A stretch of 64,000 nucleotides of DNA from Brachionus plicatilis (Eukaryota > Rotifera > Eurotatoria > Ploima > Brachionidae). Where the stretch lies: positions 317,039-381,038 of the forward strand of contig QEOQ01000345.1 in the NCBI GenBank assembly GCA_010279815.1. The letters are read 5' to 3'. The position numbers and the translations under genes are program-made. Positions 53,711 through 64,000 of the stretch are shown piece by piece. The first letter of the stretch is position 1. Each line of letters opens with the position of its first letter. The notes beneath the pieces were generated by a model, which worked only from the letters and a program-made list of their open reading frames with translations, had not been told where the DNA came from and ran no database searches.

Positions 53711-54013
53711 TGTTATATCCTTTATAGGGGATTTGTAATCAAATGAATATTAAAGATAATTTCGTTAATATAGTTTATTTCTAAAAATATAAAGAAAGAA
53801 GTGGCGCCACGTTCCTGTGAGCCACTCAATTAGAAGATTGTAAATGGAGTAGGAAGTTAAATGTTCACTTCAAGTGCTTTATATAGCAATTGAAGTGACA
53901 AGAGACTAATACGCTTGCGGATAAATACATGTGAATAAAATGTTAAAATATACATGTGCAGGATCAGGCGTAGAGGTGGTGCAATACTAATTTACCAATT
54001 GCACTATCCTACA
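53711..54013 (-). repeat. 5' LTR of the Gypsy element (303 bp)
   Basis: On the minus strand it begins TGTAGGATAGTGCAATTGG and ends GATATAACA, the TG...CA boundaries of an LTR, directly followed by the primer-binding-site-like sequence. A TATATAAAGC box (53879-53888 region) and an AATAAA fit promoter and polyadenylation functions. No partner LTR was found in the window. Confidence 0.75.
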
Positions 54014-54474
54014 ATTTCAAACTAGAAAAAACAAAAAATTATCGTACTTCTTTTATCACTTAATTATCCTATATTTTTTTTTTATTGGATTTGATTTCAT
54101 TGTACAACATGAATTGTGCATCAAAACTTAATCAGTTTTGATGTAAGTAATAAGTTTATCAGTCTTGCTTCCAACTTTAAATACATGAACAGACATTTAA
54201 AAAGGTTATTCGATTTTTTTTAACAAAATTAAAGAAAAATGTTTCTGAAGCTTTTATAAACAAATAAATAAATATTCAAATATTTATAAGCTTTTTTTCG
54301 GAAAAATAATAAGAAATCTTATTGTATAATTAATTTATAACCTGGAAATAATGATTTTGAAATCATGAAAAATGTCTTGATCTATCATGTTTTGTATGAA
54401 TGATACATAAACTTAATTAAATCAAAACTTTATTTTTTCAAATTTGCAAAAGTTATTTTATATCAGATTCGATT

Positions 54475-55015
54475 CGGCGTATAGTAAATTTTTCGCTAGC
54501 GAAAAAAGTACTTTTTTATATTCAATTAAAAATAAGAAATTTATTATTAGATTTAATATAATTTATATATTAAATATAATAAGACTGGCGCTACATCCTT
54601 TTTATTTACCAACCCATCGACAAGACATTAAATTCTTTTTGTTGCGTGAATACAAATGGACTTCACACAGAACTTCATAGCCATCTTTCACTTCATTCCT
54701 TTCATTCTCATTATCTTTTTTCCAAGTATTACTATGGACGTATTCGTATTTTAAGATTCGTGTAGAAATGTTAGAGTCCATTTTGTTAAAATATAAAAAA
54801 AATCAAAAAAGAACAATCATAAATATTAGAAGATTTTAAAACTTTGTTTAAAAAAAACTTACACTTTTTTTTAAGGAAAATCCCAAAAATTTGGATAAAT
54901 TATAGTTAGCGAAAAAAGTACTTTTTTATGTCTCGTAAAAAACAGTAAAATATTCGCTAGCGAAAAAAATAGTCTTTTTTGGATCGCGAAAAATTTACCG
55001 CGAAAAAAGTACCAT
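54475..55015. mobile_element. MITE with TTCGCTAGCGAA palindromes
   Basis: Both ends hold the blocks GTAAATTTTTCGC and GCGAAAAAAGTAC in inverted order; the palindrome TTTCGCTAGCGAAAAAA occurs at 54488-54504 and again near 54953-54968, and a variant at 54907. On the minus strand from 54781 a 59-codon frame starts MDSNISTRILKYEY and ends MSCRWVGK; its ordinary complexity suggests a relic of an element-encoded or captured exon, family unknown. Confidence 0.6.
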
Positions 55016-55374
55016 CCACGTTCGATTCCGCGTGCATAAGAAAGATATATATAATAAAAATAAATATTTTTTCTGAATTTTATCTAATAACAACGATATT
55101 TGCCAAAAATTTTTAAAAAATGAAGTTTTTTTCTAAATATTAAATTTTTGATTATTAATTAATTAATTTGGTAATAATTCCATTAATTTTTTTGGAAAAT
55201 AAGGGGGTTTGAACCATTTTATAAAAATTTTTTTTTATATTAAACTATCAAGTACAGTGTGACCTCGATTTTGTGAAACGTTTGGGTTTTCAAAATATTT
55301 TTTGTTAATTAAAATCTTAGAATCAAAAATAATTAATTTAATCGAAAAACTGTTGAACCTCATGACAATAAAGC

Positions 55375-56640
55375 GTCCATCCAGAAACATACCGTATCAG
55401 CTAGTTATTAAACAGAATAGTGAAGAGAATGATTACCTGCTTTATAAATGAAGGGCATAACAACAGAGATAAGTATCTTAACCTGCTGACATTCGTGTAC
55501 AATACAGCTTTACGCTCTACAACAAGATGCAAATCTTTCGATTTGATGTACTGTAGAGAGTCTAAGATGCTACTGAACCTATACTGGCTCTGTAACGTTT
55601 CATAGCAAGTTATTTTTCATTGCAAGACAAAATTCATCGCATCACTATTTTTTTCATTGCATCACTATTTATTTCATAGCGGCTAATTATCTTTCATTGC
55701 AGGTAACTGTTTCATTGCAACAAGATTTCATTTTAAGTTTTTTTTCTATTAACCGATAGAATATGAGAATTTTTTTAGTAGACAATCCGAGCATTAAATT
55801 TACTAAGCGTATGTTAGTTGTACAATAGAGTTTTATTGTGTCAATAAATTGAGAATTTAAATTTAAATTTTGAAGATAAGACACTAAAATTAATTAATTA
55901 AATTAAAGTCCAAGTCATGACTTTAATTTTTGTGACTTAAACTTAAAACTATGACTCATAAACAAGTCTGGATTAGTTTTTTTTCATCATCCGGTCGTGC
56001 TTTTTGAAAAAAAAAAATAAAAATAATAAAAAAATCAAAAATCATTTCCTTTTTTATTTCTAATTGATTTCTAATAAACTTAATTAAATTGTTTGCTTGT
56101 TATGAAATTTACCTTGCGATGAAAAAATTTATCTTGCTACGAAAAAATTAACTTTGCTATCAAAAATTTCACTTTGCAATGATTTTTCTTGCTATGAGTC
56201 AACTTGTAATTATTTGTCTTGCTATGAAACGTTCTAATGCCCCTATACTAAACACTCGATGATCGATGTTCCGGTTACACTGAATGCATATGCCGAAAGA
56301 GTTAAAAAAAGTCTAGAGGAAGCTTATGCTAACAGTAAAACAAAGAGAACAAATAACTCAGAGTACAAAAAGCGAAGTTGAACTACGACAGAAAAGTTTA
56401 TAAAGCAAATTTCATGGTTGGCGACTAAGCATTGGTAAGGAATGAAGTGGCAAAAAAGAGATAGCGAAAGGAATTTATCTACACGGGGAACGGAACTTAA
56501 AAGTTGAACAACGCCTTAACAATGTCAACTACAAGATTAGGTCGGTCAATTCGAAATCGAAACGTTTAATCGTCCACCTTGACAGGCTCAAAAGACATTT
56601 TGGAACGCTAGAAAACGAAGAACTCGAAGAAAAAAACGGT
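55375..56640 (+). pseudogene. Second Gypsy element, 3' end of pol, interrupted
   Basis: Before the interruption: MKRMITCFINEGHNNRDKYL, then LLTFVYNTALRSTTRCKSF and LMYCRESKM, the integrase C-terminal region after the catalytic Glu. After it (from 56250): SMIDVPVTLNAYAERVKKSL, later ERNLKVEQRLNNVNYKIRS and KRLIVHLDRLKRHFGT, the chromo-like C-terminal segment. Stops and shifts are frequent. The element at 55586-56241 splits it with an 8-bp duplication. Confidence 0.85.
55586..56241. mobile_element. MITE inserted in the Gypsy tail, 8-bp duplication
   Basis: Ends GGCTCTGTAACGTTTCATAG and the complement of GGCATTAGAACGTTTCATAG form the inverted repeats; the flanks are CCTATACT at 55578-55585 and 56242-56249. 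Subterminal motifs of the kind TTTCATTGCAAG / CTTGCTATGA repeat many times on both arms. The interior includes copy 3 of the CAAGTC/GTGACTT repeat (55905-55976). The 8-bp duplication suggests a hAT-type mobiliser. Confidence 0.88.
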
Positions 56641-56905
56641 ATAAAATTCTTGAAAAATTACAAAGAAAAGCGACAAAACTGATTGATTCTACAATAACTA
56701 GACCTTTAAGATTGAAATACTTAAATCTTATGAGTCTTGAAAATCGTCGTTTAAGGGGAAACTTAATTCAAATATATAAAATTATAAATGGCTTTGAAAA
56801 AGTATCGTTAACAAATGGTATCAATTTCGCTTGGAGTTAATAAAAAAAAGACCACATAACAATAGACTTATCCGAGAAATAAATCGCAGAGACTCATTGA
56901 GATAT
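56640..56905 (+). pseudogene. CR1/L2-type LINE relic, reverse-transcriptase C-terminus
   Basis: The plus strand reads KILEKLQRKATKLIDS, then RPLRLKYLNLMSLENRRLRG and NLIQIYKIINGFEKV. This is the LQRRATKLI ... RLxxLxLxSLExRRxRGDLIxxYKIxxG signature at the end of CR1/L2 reverse transcriptases. It continues through two stops to HNNRLIREINRRDSLRY and then decays. The junction with the Gypsy tail at about 56640 is abrupt, within the sequence KNGIKFLKN. Confidence 0.85.
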
Positions 56906-57571
56906 TCATAAAAAAAAAACCTTAATTATGATGAGACCATTGAAAAATTTAAAATTATCATACCAAAATGTACCCATTGTTTTGAAAAAATGTATTTCTA
57001 TTCTAAATCAAAAAAAAAATTTTTTAATTTTTCCTATTAAAAAAATATCGAATTTATTACATTTTATTTTTTTTATAAAAGAAAATCTATAAAAATCAAT
57101 ATAAATGTACTTTAATTTCAAGCTAAATGTAATCTTTTTTTTTCAAAAAAATTAAGACTCAAATTAAGTACATTTAGCCCATATCCGTCTAAAGTCAGGT
57201 CAAAATTGACCCAATCTAGTCTTTAACGTAATTTTTTATATCTTCGACGGATAAGGATTAAGTTTTTTTCAAAGTTTTTTTACATTGATCTGTACCTCAA
57301 TCGCAGTGTATGCTTATTTTTATTTGGGAATAAAAAATAAACGGTACCATTTTACTTTAGACCCCGAAAAACAACAAAAAAAATTAAATGAAATATTTTT
57401 ATTTGAAAAAATTTATTTTTTTTTTCACAACAATAATCAGTTTTAATCGGTCAAAATTTTAATAAATAAAAAAAAAAAATCTATTAGTTACATAAAAATC
57501 CTAAATTTATTTCAGATTCTCAAAATCAAACATTCGTAATATACATGCATTTGTTGGCACTTGAACACCAT
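56906..57571. other. AT-rich DNA 3' of the homeobox gene
   Basis: A GC-richer patch at 57175-57310 (CCATATCCGTCTAAAGTCAG and on) is probably a repeat fragment but has no partner in the window. The 3' untranslated region of the homeobox gene is at the right. No gene is seen. Confidence 0.4.
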
Positions 57572-58525
57572 TTACCTGTCCATTTGATTAGCTCTAACGC
57601 CCACACTAAGCGGGTAGTATTGACCATTGTTACTATCTGCATAAAAAACATTCTCAGAACTAAAGTAGCGGGACTGATAGGCGGCATCTTGTTCATAGTA
57701 AAAAGTGCCGTAACCATAGCAATCCTTGTAGGACTCGTGGTACGGCTGATTGTACACAAAACTCATTTGATTGTACTTGTAGGGCTCGGGCGCTCCGTGC
57801 ACATACTGTTTGTCCTCGGGCTGATGGGCCGAGTTCGAGCTGTCCTCGTCCGTCACCACCTTTGCCTCATTTTTCCTCTTGATCTCGTCGCTCTCCTGGC
57901 TGGTCTTTTTCATCTTGTATCTATGATTCTGGAACCATATTTTGACCTGGGTGGCGCTCAGGCCAAGACTGCGAGCCATGTTCTCGCGTTCCGGCGCGCT
58001 CAAGTACTTCTGCAGCCTGAACCGCTTCTCCAGCTCCAAAGTCTGCTGCTTGGTGAACAAAATGCGCCTCTTGCGCTTCTTGCTGCCGACCATTTCGCAC
58101 TTGGACTCGGCCTTGTGCTCTGAGCGGCCCGAGGCCTCGTCGGGCTCGCTCTCGCTCTCATTTTTGGCCGCGTCACAGCTCTGCTCGAAGTGGGACGCGA
58201 CCGGTCTGCGAGCCTGCTCGTAGCCAAAGTGGTAGAGATTCTGGGACTCGTGCAGCATTGGGCTCACGTAGCTGTGGTAGCTGGAGTCGGGGGCCGGCGC
58301 GTAGTAGCCCGCGTACGCCGCCGCCGCCTGTGTCTGATGGCTCGTGGCCAGAATGTTGTCCACGCTGAACGAGTCCGTCACTGCGTACGGCTCGTACGGC
58401 TCCTGCTCGCACTTTGCTCTACACGATGCCATCTGGCTCGATGAGGATGATGTGGTACTTGCCGAAAAGGGTGACGATGGCACAAAATAACTGCTTTGTA
58501 CGTGAAAATGTTCTGCCATTTCCAT
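57572..58525 (-). CDS. NK2-class homeodomain transcription factor
   Basis: The 317-residue frame has an N-terminal TN (tinman/Eh1-like) repressor motif FSVDNIL (53-59) and a homeodomain at about 150-209: [54 protein letters not shown]. Phe8, Trp48, Asn51 and the NK2-diagnostic Tyr54 are present. The C-terminus is Tyr-rich with no NK2-specific domain seen. This places it among Nkx2.1/2.2/2.4-type genes, but I cannot fix the subfamily. Such factors pattern ventral neural or pharyngeal tissue. The frame is much richer in GC than the rest of the window. A 3' splice acceptor (TAATTTCAG) lies directly before the ATG, so there is at least one upstream non-coding exon or trans-splicing. Met1 and Met3 are both possible starts. 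Confidence 0.95.
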   Translation of the reverse strand: MEMAEHFHVQSSYFVPSSPFSASTTSSSSSQMASCRAKCEQEPYEPYAVTDSFSVDNILATSHQTQAAAAYAGYYAPAPDSSYHSYVSPMLHESQNLYHFGYEQARRPVASHFEQSCDAAKNESESEPDEASGRSEHKAESKCEMVGSKKRKRRILFTKQQTLELEKRFRLQKYLSAPERENMARSLGLSATQVKIWFQNHRYKMKKTSQESDEIKRKNEAKVVTDEDSSNSAHQPEDKQYVHGAPEPYKYNQMSFVYNQPYHESYKDCYGYGTFYYEQDAAYQSRYFSSENVFYADSNNGQYYPLSVGVRANQMDR

Positions 58526-60113
58526 TCTGAAATTAATTAAAAAATCTAATTGAGAGTACTCTCGTTAAGACGTTCTAGTTTATCAGAGAGAGAGAGTGAG
58601 AGAGAGAAAGAAAAAAATATTAAATATTAACAAGTGGATCTCAAGTGTGTCATCTAAGACGAAAATGCAATTAAGTAACAGTTATTAAAAGGTATTATTT
58701 TATTAAATATTTAAGTACTCGAACAAAATTGTTTCTCTATCCACTTTTTTTATTCTTCTCTTTCGTTTTGGTTTTTGTTGGGCCCAAATCTCCAGTTGAA
58801 AAAAAAAAAAAAAAACTTAGCAAAATTTTGTCCTAATGAACCAATTAGAAAAAGAACATTGATCAGAGTTGGATTTTATTGGTTGTTGGATGAAGTTGCT
58901 GAGTAGTTTATTTTTGTTTGTTTGATGCTTGGCCAGCCGTAAAAGCGGCTCTGTGGAGGATTGTGCAACTCTGAAGGCGGACCGACTAAGCGCGCGGCCC
59001 CAAAGAGAGAGAGAGAGAAAAAAAAAAAAAAAAAACTTGACTTTTTTTTTCTCCAAAAATCAGTGATCATTTAGATTAAACGTGAATTTATCACAATCGA
59101 GTTGGTTATCTAAACTATTTGGAGGCGATAAATTACAAAGAGATGATAAGTAATTTGGACATTATATCTTATCTTTGATCTAAAGCACTTGAACGAAAAT
59201 TATTGCCACAAAAATGACATTTCGAGTTGGTTGGAGAGAGAGAGAGAGAAAGAAAGAACGAAAGAACAGTTATGTGCTTAGCCTGAATTTTTGTTATCTA
59301 TAAGGTAGTCTTGTTATTATCATGGCAAATATTTGATGAGATAAAATTTAGATATTCGGGCACAGATAAACTAGCAGCTTGTTAATTGCCGAAAGATGTT
59401 TGAGCCAGCGAGTCATAGAGCACGACCGTGACTCGTTGCTGCTCTCAGCCGATTGTGCTAATCTAATTTGAATATGAATAGACTGCTGGTTGTGCTTCTA
59501 CCTATTGAATGTTTAATTATTTCACAGAAACACAAGGAAATGGCTTAGCTTATTAGCGATTCAATTGGCATCTCATTGTTTTTGTTTGTGTTGGGCCTAG
59601 GGTGATTTTTTTAAATTATCATATTAATTAAAAATAAGTTTTTTTTTTTTTTTTCAATTAAATAAAATTCTATGCATGTTCACTTTTTATTAGAAATATT
59701 GGCCAGCAATCACCTCGGCCAAAATTTTTAAACTTTGTGATCAAGCGAAATAATGAAGAAGGAACGTTCAAAATATTTAAATAGAGATAACATCTTCTTA
59801 TACAAATAGCTGCAAAATGTGAATTAAAAGAAAAGGACGAAACGATGGTCACCAATTTTTTCAAAAGTCCATAGTGATCTTTCATTGAAATAAATAATAA
59901 TGGGTTAATTAAATTTGCCGATTTTTTGATTAGTCAGTTTGATGAATTTCATGCTCAAGTTTAAAAAATAGATAGGTTTATCTAATGATGGTCATAGAAA
60001 AAAATGTTATTCTTGCAATGGAATTCGAGTGAAATGGAAAAAAAAGTATTAGATTTTGGTTAATAAAAAGACTTGTGTTTGATAGAAAAAATATTTTTTT
60101 TAATATGACTTGT
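58526..60113. other. Upstream region of the NK2 gene with GA repeats
   Basis: Three (GA)n tracts lie at 58585-58608, 59003-59019 and 59233-59249, and GC-richer islands at 58920-59000 and 59380-59480. Clustered GAGA repeats near developmental genes often bind GAGA-type or CLAMP-like factors in arthropods; whether that holds here is unknown. The islands may be 5' non-coding exons or enhancers. No protein frame is convincing. Confidence 0.5.
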
Positions 60114-60117
60114 TTAA

Positions 60118-60510
60118 CACTAGAAGCACCAAAATTTCAAACTAGGAGAAGCATGACTCGTTATGAAAATTAAAGAATAAATCATATATTTTATGTTCGA
60201 ATTTATTTAAATTATTAAATTAATTGAATAAAAATAGTAAATTATTAAATTTTAGTCTTTTCTTAGGCCTTATAAAATATCCATGGTCAATCACACTTTT
60301 TACAAATACTCTCTATTTCTTTTGTACAATATCTACATACTGCATTTTACATTTTGAACAAAATTTTTTTTATTTAAATTTAGAAAATTTAGAAATTTTT
60401 TCTTATTTTTATGATGACAAAAAAATTATGCTCAAATAAATAAAATTTACTTGGGTTTTAGCGGCCAAAAATCGAAACAGAGTCATTTTGACTCGTTGGT
60501 GCTTCTAGTG
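60118..60510 (-). mobile_element. piggyBac-type MITE with TTAA duplication
   Basis: The perfect inverted repeats CACTAGAAGCACC (60118-60130) and GGTGCTTCTAGTG (60498-60510) are flanked by TTAA at 60114-60117 and 60511-60514, the hallmark of piggyBac. On the minus strand near 60300-60360 a segment reads CRYCTKEIESICKKCD, a C-x2-C ... C-x2-C pattern like the Cys-rich domain at the end of piggyBac transposases. The element is therefore an internal-deletion derivative that kept the last part of the gene. Confidence 0.87.
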
Positions 60511-60514
60511 TTAA

Positions 60515-63419
60515 TAATTTTGGAAGAAAAAAATTCCATTAAAAAAGAACCAAGTTAATTAAATTAAATGCTATTTAAAAATGTAATCCCATATTCAATC
60601 AAGGAAATTATTTGATGATTTAAATTAAGATTATAATTTTGTTTTTTCTAAGCCAATGTAAAATTTTGTGCATTTTTTGTTAATTATTAGTTTTTAGGAA
60701 TAAATTCATTGGTTGAATATATTTTTGCTTTTTTTAATTCACAACCAAGAAAAAATAATAGTATAATTTAATTTCCGATTTCTATTCAGTATAAAGACTT
60801 ATAATTCTCTTTTACTTCATTATAAATTAACAACCTTGAGTCCTTGGACTTTGTATTTAATTCCTCAGTGATTTTTTTAAACATGTGGTCTCATTATTGC
60901 ACAACAGTTTTTTTTTTTTTCATTTTTTAAAAAGATTTCTCATCAGATCAAACATTTATTTTATTTTAGTTTTTAAAAATCATTAATTGAATAAAATATT
61001 TTTGAGAAACGACAATTTTTTTTTAAGGAAATCAGTTTTAAAAATTTTTATGATGAATCTATTCAAAATTTTAAAATTTAGGTAAAATCATAACTTTAAA
61101 CATTTGTGAAAATATTTAAAAAAATTTTTAATTCTTAATTTTTGGCATAAGAAATATTTCTTCACTGTCCCTTTTTTTTTAAATAACAAATCGACTAATA
61201 AAACAATTTAATTGCTTTAAATATGAATTTTTTTTAAATTCTAACACTGTAAAATTTCTATAAACCTAAATAATTTTATTCTTTTGGAGACATTAAAATC
61301 TGTAAAAATCTTTAAAAAGTATCTTTTTTAAAATCCGTTCAAATTTTAATTCATGATAATTGACAAATAAGACTAAATTTTTCTTCTTCTGACTTCTGAA
61401 ACAACAAACACAGATAAAAATAAATTAAAATTAAACGGAAATATAATAGTTTACTTTAATTTTTAAACTAAAAGATCAAGTCCAGATACCCTAACGGATA
61501 AATCGACTTTTCAAAAGATAATTTTTTTCTAGTTTTTTGTTGACCCACTACAAATGACAAATAATCTAAAAAAAGAGATAATAAAAATTTTTTTTGAAAA
61601 TTGCTTTGCTTTTTTTATGTTTTTCTAGCATCTAATAATTCGTAATGAAGTAGCAGGGTCAAATAAAATAATTTTATTTGGAATTTATAAACTAATAATC
61701 TCTTTAGGAAATGATATATCAATAATGTATATATTTTTTATCAAAATAATCATAATAATCATAATTAACTAAATTGAAAATATTTCTAAATTTAAATCTT
61801 TAATTTTTGAGAGGACCAATGTCCAATTCCAACCGCGTGGGAGTCAATCTCAAATTATTTTTAAATTTAGTTAAAGTAAAGAAATGTTTTTATTTTTAAT
61901 TAATCAGATATTAATAATGGTTATCAAAAATTGAGATAATTTAAATTTTTAATGGCACAATTTTTAAAAATTTTATCTTGTTTATGATGATGATAAAAAA
62001 TCAAAAGTAAAATTAAAAAAAAATTTTTAATCACACTTCTACGAGCCCAAATAAAAGCGTTTAAAAACCTTCCTAAAATGAGAATCATAATCGAATAAAT
62101 CAATAAGAAGTACTTTTTCAAATTCGAAAATTCTGATTTTGTTAAAATTTTAACAGAAAAAAATTCAAACTAATGGTATTGAATCTTTTAAAAAAATTCT
62201 ACTATAAAACACTAAAGTTCGCCTTGTAAATAATTACTAAGTTTCTCAATGCAAAATTATTTTTGAGTTTAGTAGGAGTAGTAGGTTTAACTGCGACTCG
62301 GAAAAATATCCAAGAATAGCTCTAAGATTTAATAAAAATTTAGTTTTGAGATTAAAGTGATCAAATATTTCAGAGAATAGCAGTTTCATTTTTATTTGGT
62401 ATTTTAATCAAATCATAAAATAAAATAAATATAGATTTTTATTAGTTTTTTTTAATGAATAATTTTAAAATCATCCAATTAAAATCTCATTTTTAAATTC
62501 ATAATTGTTTAATTTGATTTTATAATATTATTTTATTTAATGCTAGATATTAAAATACTATTAGGAAATTGATGAATCTCTAAAAAAAATTTAATATAGA
62601 TCACTGATAATCAATTCAAAAATAAGAATTCTTATCTAAATTTGTTAGATTACTGAAGTGGTCATGTAAAAAATGCGTTATTTCAAATTCATAAATTTTT
62701 TGATTGCTTTTAAAAATAGTTAAGTTTTTTAAGCTAGAATAAAAACAATTAACGAAAAAAACAATGTTTTATATTCAAGTGTTTCAGAGCATAAGTTGTG
62801 GTTAAGAGCCGTCTGTTTTTGAGATCAAGCAAATTCAACTATTTTTCTAGCAAAATATCTTAGAATCCAGTTATTCTTTAGACATCTTTAGATTTAAATA
62901 TTTTTGGGAAAAAAATTTAACATTTACCATTTACTTTTTATTCTCAATTGTCTTCTATTTCCTCATTTAATGAAATTTTTATTTTTATGCTTTGAGCTAG
63001 TGAATTAAATTTTATTAAAATTTTATAATGTATATTTTTAGAGAAAATTGAAAAAAAATATTATTGTTTATAAGATTAAATAAATTAATTAAGAAATATT
63101 TGATTTTTTTATTTAAAAAATAATTTTGACAAAATATTGGCTAGTTAAAATGGTAACTTTTTCCTTTATCAGCCGCATAATAATATTTTTGAAAAAAGTT
63201 AATAACAAAGTAAAATTAATTATTGGATATTTTAGAATTGGACTCTGATTTTAAGGAAAAAATTTAACATTTGAAACACAAATGAGATTGAAAATTATCA
63301 ATTAGATTTATTGTTTTCTTATTTTATTTTAAAAGCACCTTCTTAATTTAATTTTCTTTCCATCAATTTTGCCTCCAAACTAAGAAATAGCTTCGTTTTA
63401 AATACAATTTTATTAATTC
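60515..63419. other. AT-rich intergenic DNA, nothing recognised
   Basis: No gene, RNA or inverted-repeat pair was found. The 65-codon minus-strand frame at 61924-62121 is low-complexity Leu/Ile/Phe and lacks any support. Confidence 0.5.
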
Positions 63420-63480
63420 AATAATAATAATAAACTACGGCAAGCAATCTTGCGAATTTGCCTTCTTACTGAGACAATTT
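63420..63480 (-). mobile_element. LINE 3' end with (TTA)n tail
   Basis: On the minus strand CGCAAGATTGCTTGCCGTAG is followed by TTTATTATTATTATTG. The same end structure is seen at 36815-36900. Nothing of the upstream LINE is kept, as is usual for 5'-truncated copies. Confidence 0.55.
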
Positions 63481-63652
63481 TCTCCATAATGTTCCAATAA
63501 TTGAACCTATTTATTCATTGAAAAATATTAAATTACTTGATTTCATCAGAATGATGAGTTGAATAAAATATAGATAAAATTGAACTGGTCCAATTTTGCT
63601 TTTATCAATAAAACAAACTCTTAATAATGAAAGTATATTATTTTATTTTATT

Positions 63653-63735
63653 TTATCTTACTTAATTGATTAAATAATTTATTTGTATATCTATATTAAA
63701 GGTCATAAATTATTTAATCAATTAAGTTGGATAAG
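63653..63735. repeat. Long AT hairpin (about 30-bp arms)
   Basis: TTATCTTACTTAATTGATTA... on the left and its near-perfect inverted match (AATTATTTAATCAATTAAGT... GATAA) on the right are separated by about 21 bp. It may be the end pair of a very small element or a cruciform-forming sequence. No target duplication is evident. Confidence 0.7.
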
Positions 63736-64000
63736 ATAAAGAGAAGAAAATGAAATTATAGAATCATATCAAGTTTTAGATAAACAAAATTTTAAGATTA
63801 TATTCTGTTAAGCTTCAATGAAGAATTGAAATTGAAAATATGAATTCTAATTTTATTATTTATATTGTCCTTATAACAATCAAACCAATGTGCCGATTTC
63901 TTGTTGCTTTGAAAAGTTTTAAAATTATTTTAAGAAAACAAAAATGAAAATTGCCCCAAGCTTAAATTTTGAATTTATTTATATAACCTTATTATAAAAA
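63736..64000. other. AT-rich DNA to window edge
   Basis: Nothing recognised. Confidence 0.5.

Larger units (their letters stand above)
49818..54013 (-). mobile_element. Degenerate Gypsy/Ty3 (Metaviridae-type) retrotransposon with a single LTR
   Basis: Read on the minus strand from 54013: LTR, a primer-binding-site-like ATTGGCGACGAGG, gag, CCHC nucleocapsid, protease, reverse transcriptase, RNase H, integrase and a C-terminal segment ending near 49818. Domain order (integrase after RNase H) identifies Gypsy/Ty3. Several frameshifts and stops interrupt it and no second LTR follows 49818, so the 3' end is truncated. GC content is clearly higher than in the surroundings, suggesting a fairly recent insertion despite the damage. 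Confidence 0.92.

Noticed and set aside
57545..58444. Plus-strand frames of 84-192 codons opposite the homeobox gene
   Set aside because: They are antisense shadows of a GC-richer coding sequence; the minus strand encodes an unambiguous homeodomain.
1..64000. CRISPR arrays, operons with Shine-Dalgarno sites, prophage or other prokaryotic systems
   Set aside because: Introns, snRNA, nuclear tRNA and animal genes show eukaryotic DNA; the tandem repeats present are coding or transposon-derived without unique spacers.

Overview
This is nuclear DNA from a small, very AT-rich animal genome. Spliceosomal GT-AG introns (mostly 46-59 bp), a U6 snRNA gene, nuclear tRNA-Glu genes, a TRPC channel, a class A GPCR, a G-protein gamma subunit and an NK2-class homeobox gene all point to a metazoan. 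The very short introns, the high AT content and the crowd of Tc1/mariner, hAT, piggyBac, Gypsy and CR1/L2-like relics fit a rotifer (Brachionus-like) or a similar compact spiralian. That assignment is inference; the sequence does not prove it.

Layout. 0-5 kb: the last exon of an unidentified gene, then AT-rich DNA with two non-autonomous transposons. 5-16.5 kb, mostly minus strand: a FAM228-like gene, a decayed pogo/Tigger element, an intronless eIF5 gene, a U6 snRNA gene (+), fold-back repeats, a complete three-exon TMEM19 gene and a tRNA-Glu. 17-21 kb: three inverted-repeat elements. 21-36 kb: four copies of a small gene family encoding Met-Gly-Cys proteins with Gly/Tyr/Pro repeats, three of them followed by a tRNA-Glu or a remnant of one. 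Among them sit a GPCR gene, a MORN2-like gene 68 bp behind it, and a complete seven-exon TRPC gene with a tRNA-Glu in its third intron. 36-41 kb: LINE relics, a G-gamma gene and a small secreted or GPI-anchored protein gene. 41.7-56.9 kb: a transposon graveyard. It holds a DDE transposase gene split by a nested Tc1-like element and then rearranged by an inversion, a BEN-domain pseudogene inside that element, hAT relics, a degenerate Gypsy element with one LTR, and a Gypsy tail interrupted by a MITE. 57.5-64 kb: an NK2-class homeobox gene with GA-repeat-rich upstream DNA, a piggyBac-type MITE and AT-rich intergenic sequence.

The host genes do not form one pathway. GPCR, G-gamma and TRPC can belong to the same signalling cascade in animals, but their closeness here may be chance. 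Exon joins below were derived by hand from GT-AG sites, reading frame and remembered family consensus; none was checked against transcripts. Family names were assigned from motif recognition without database searches.
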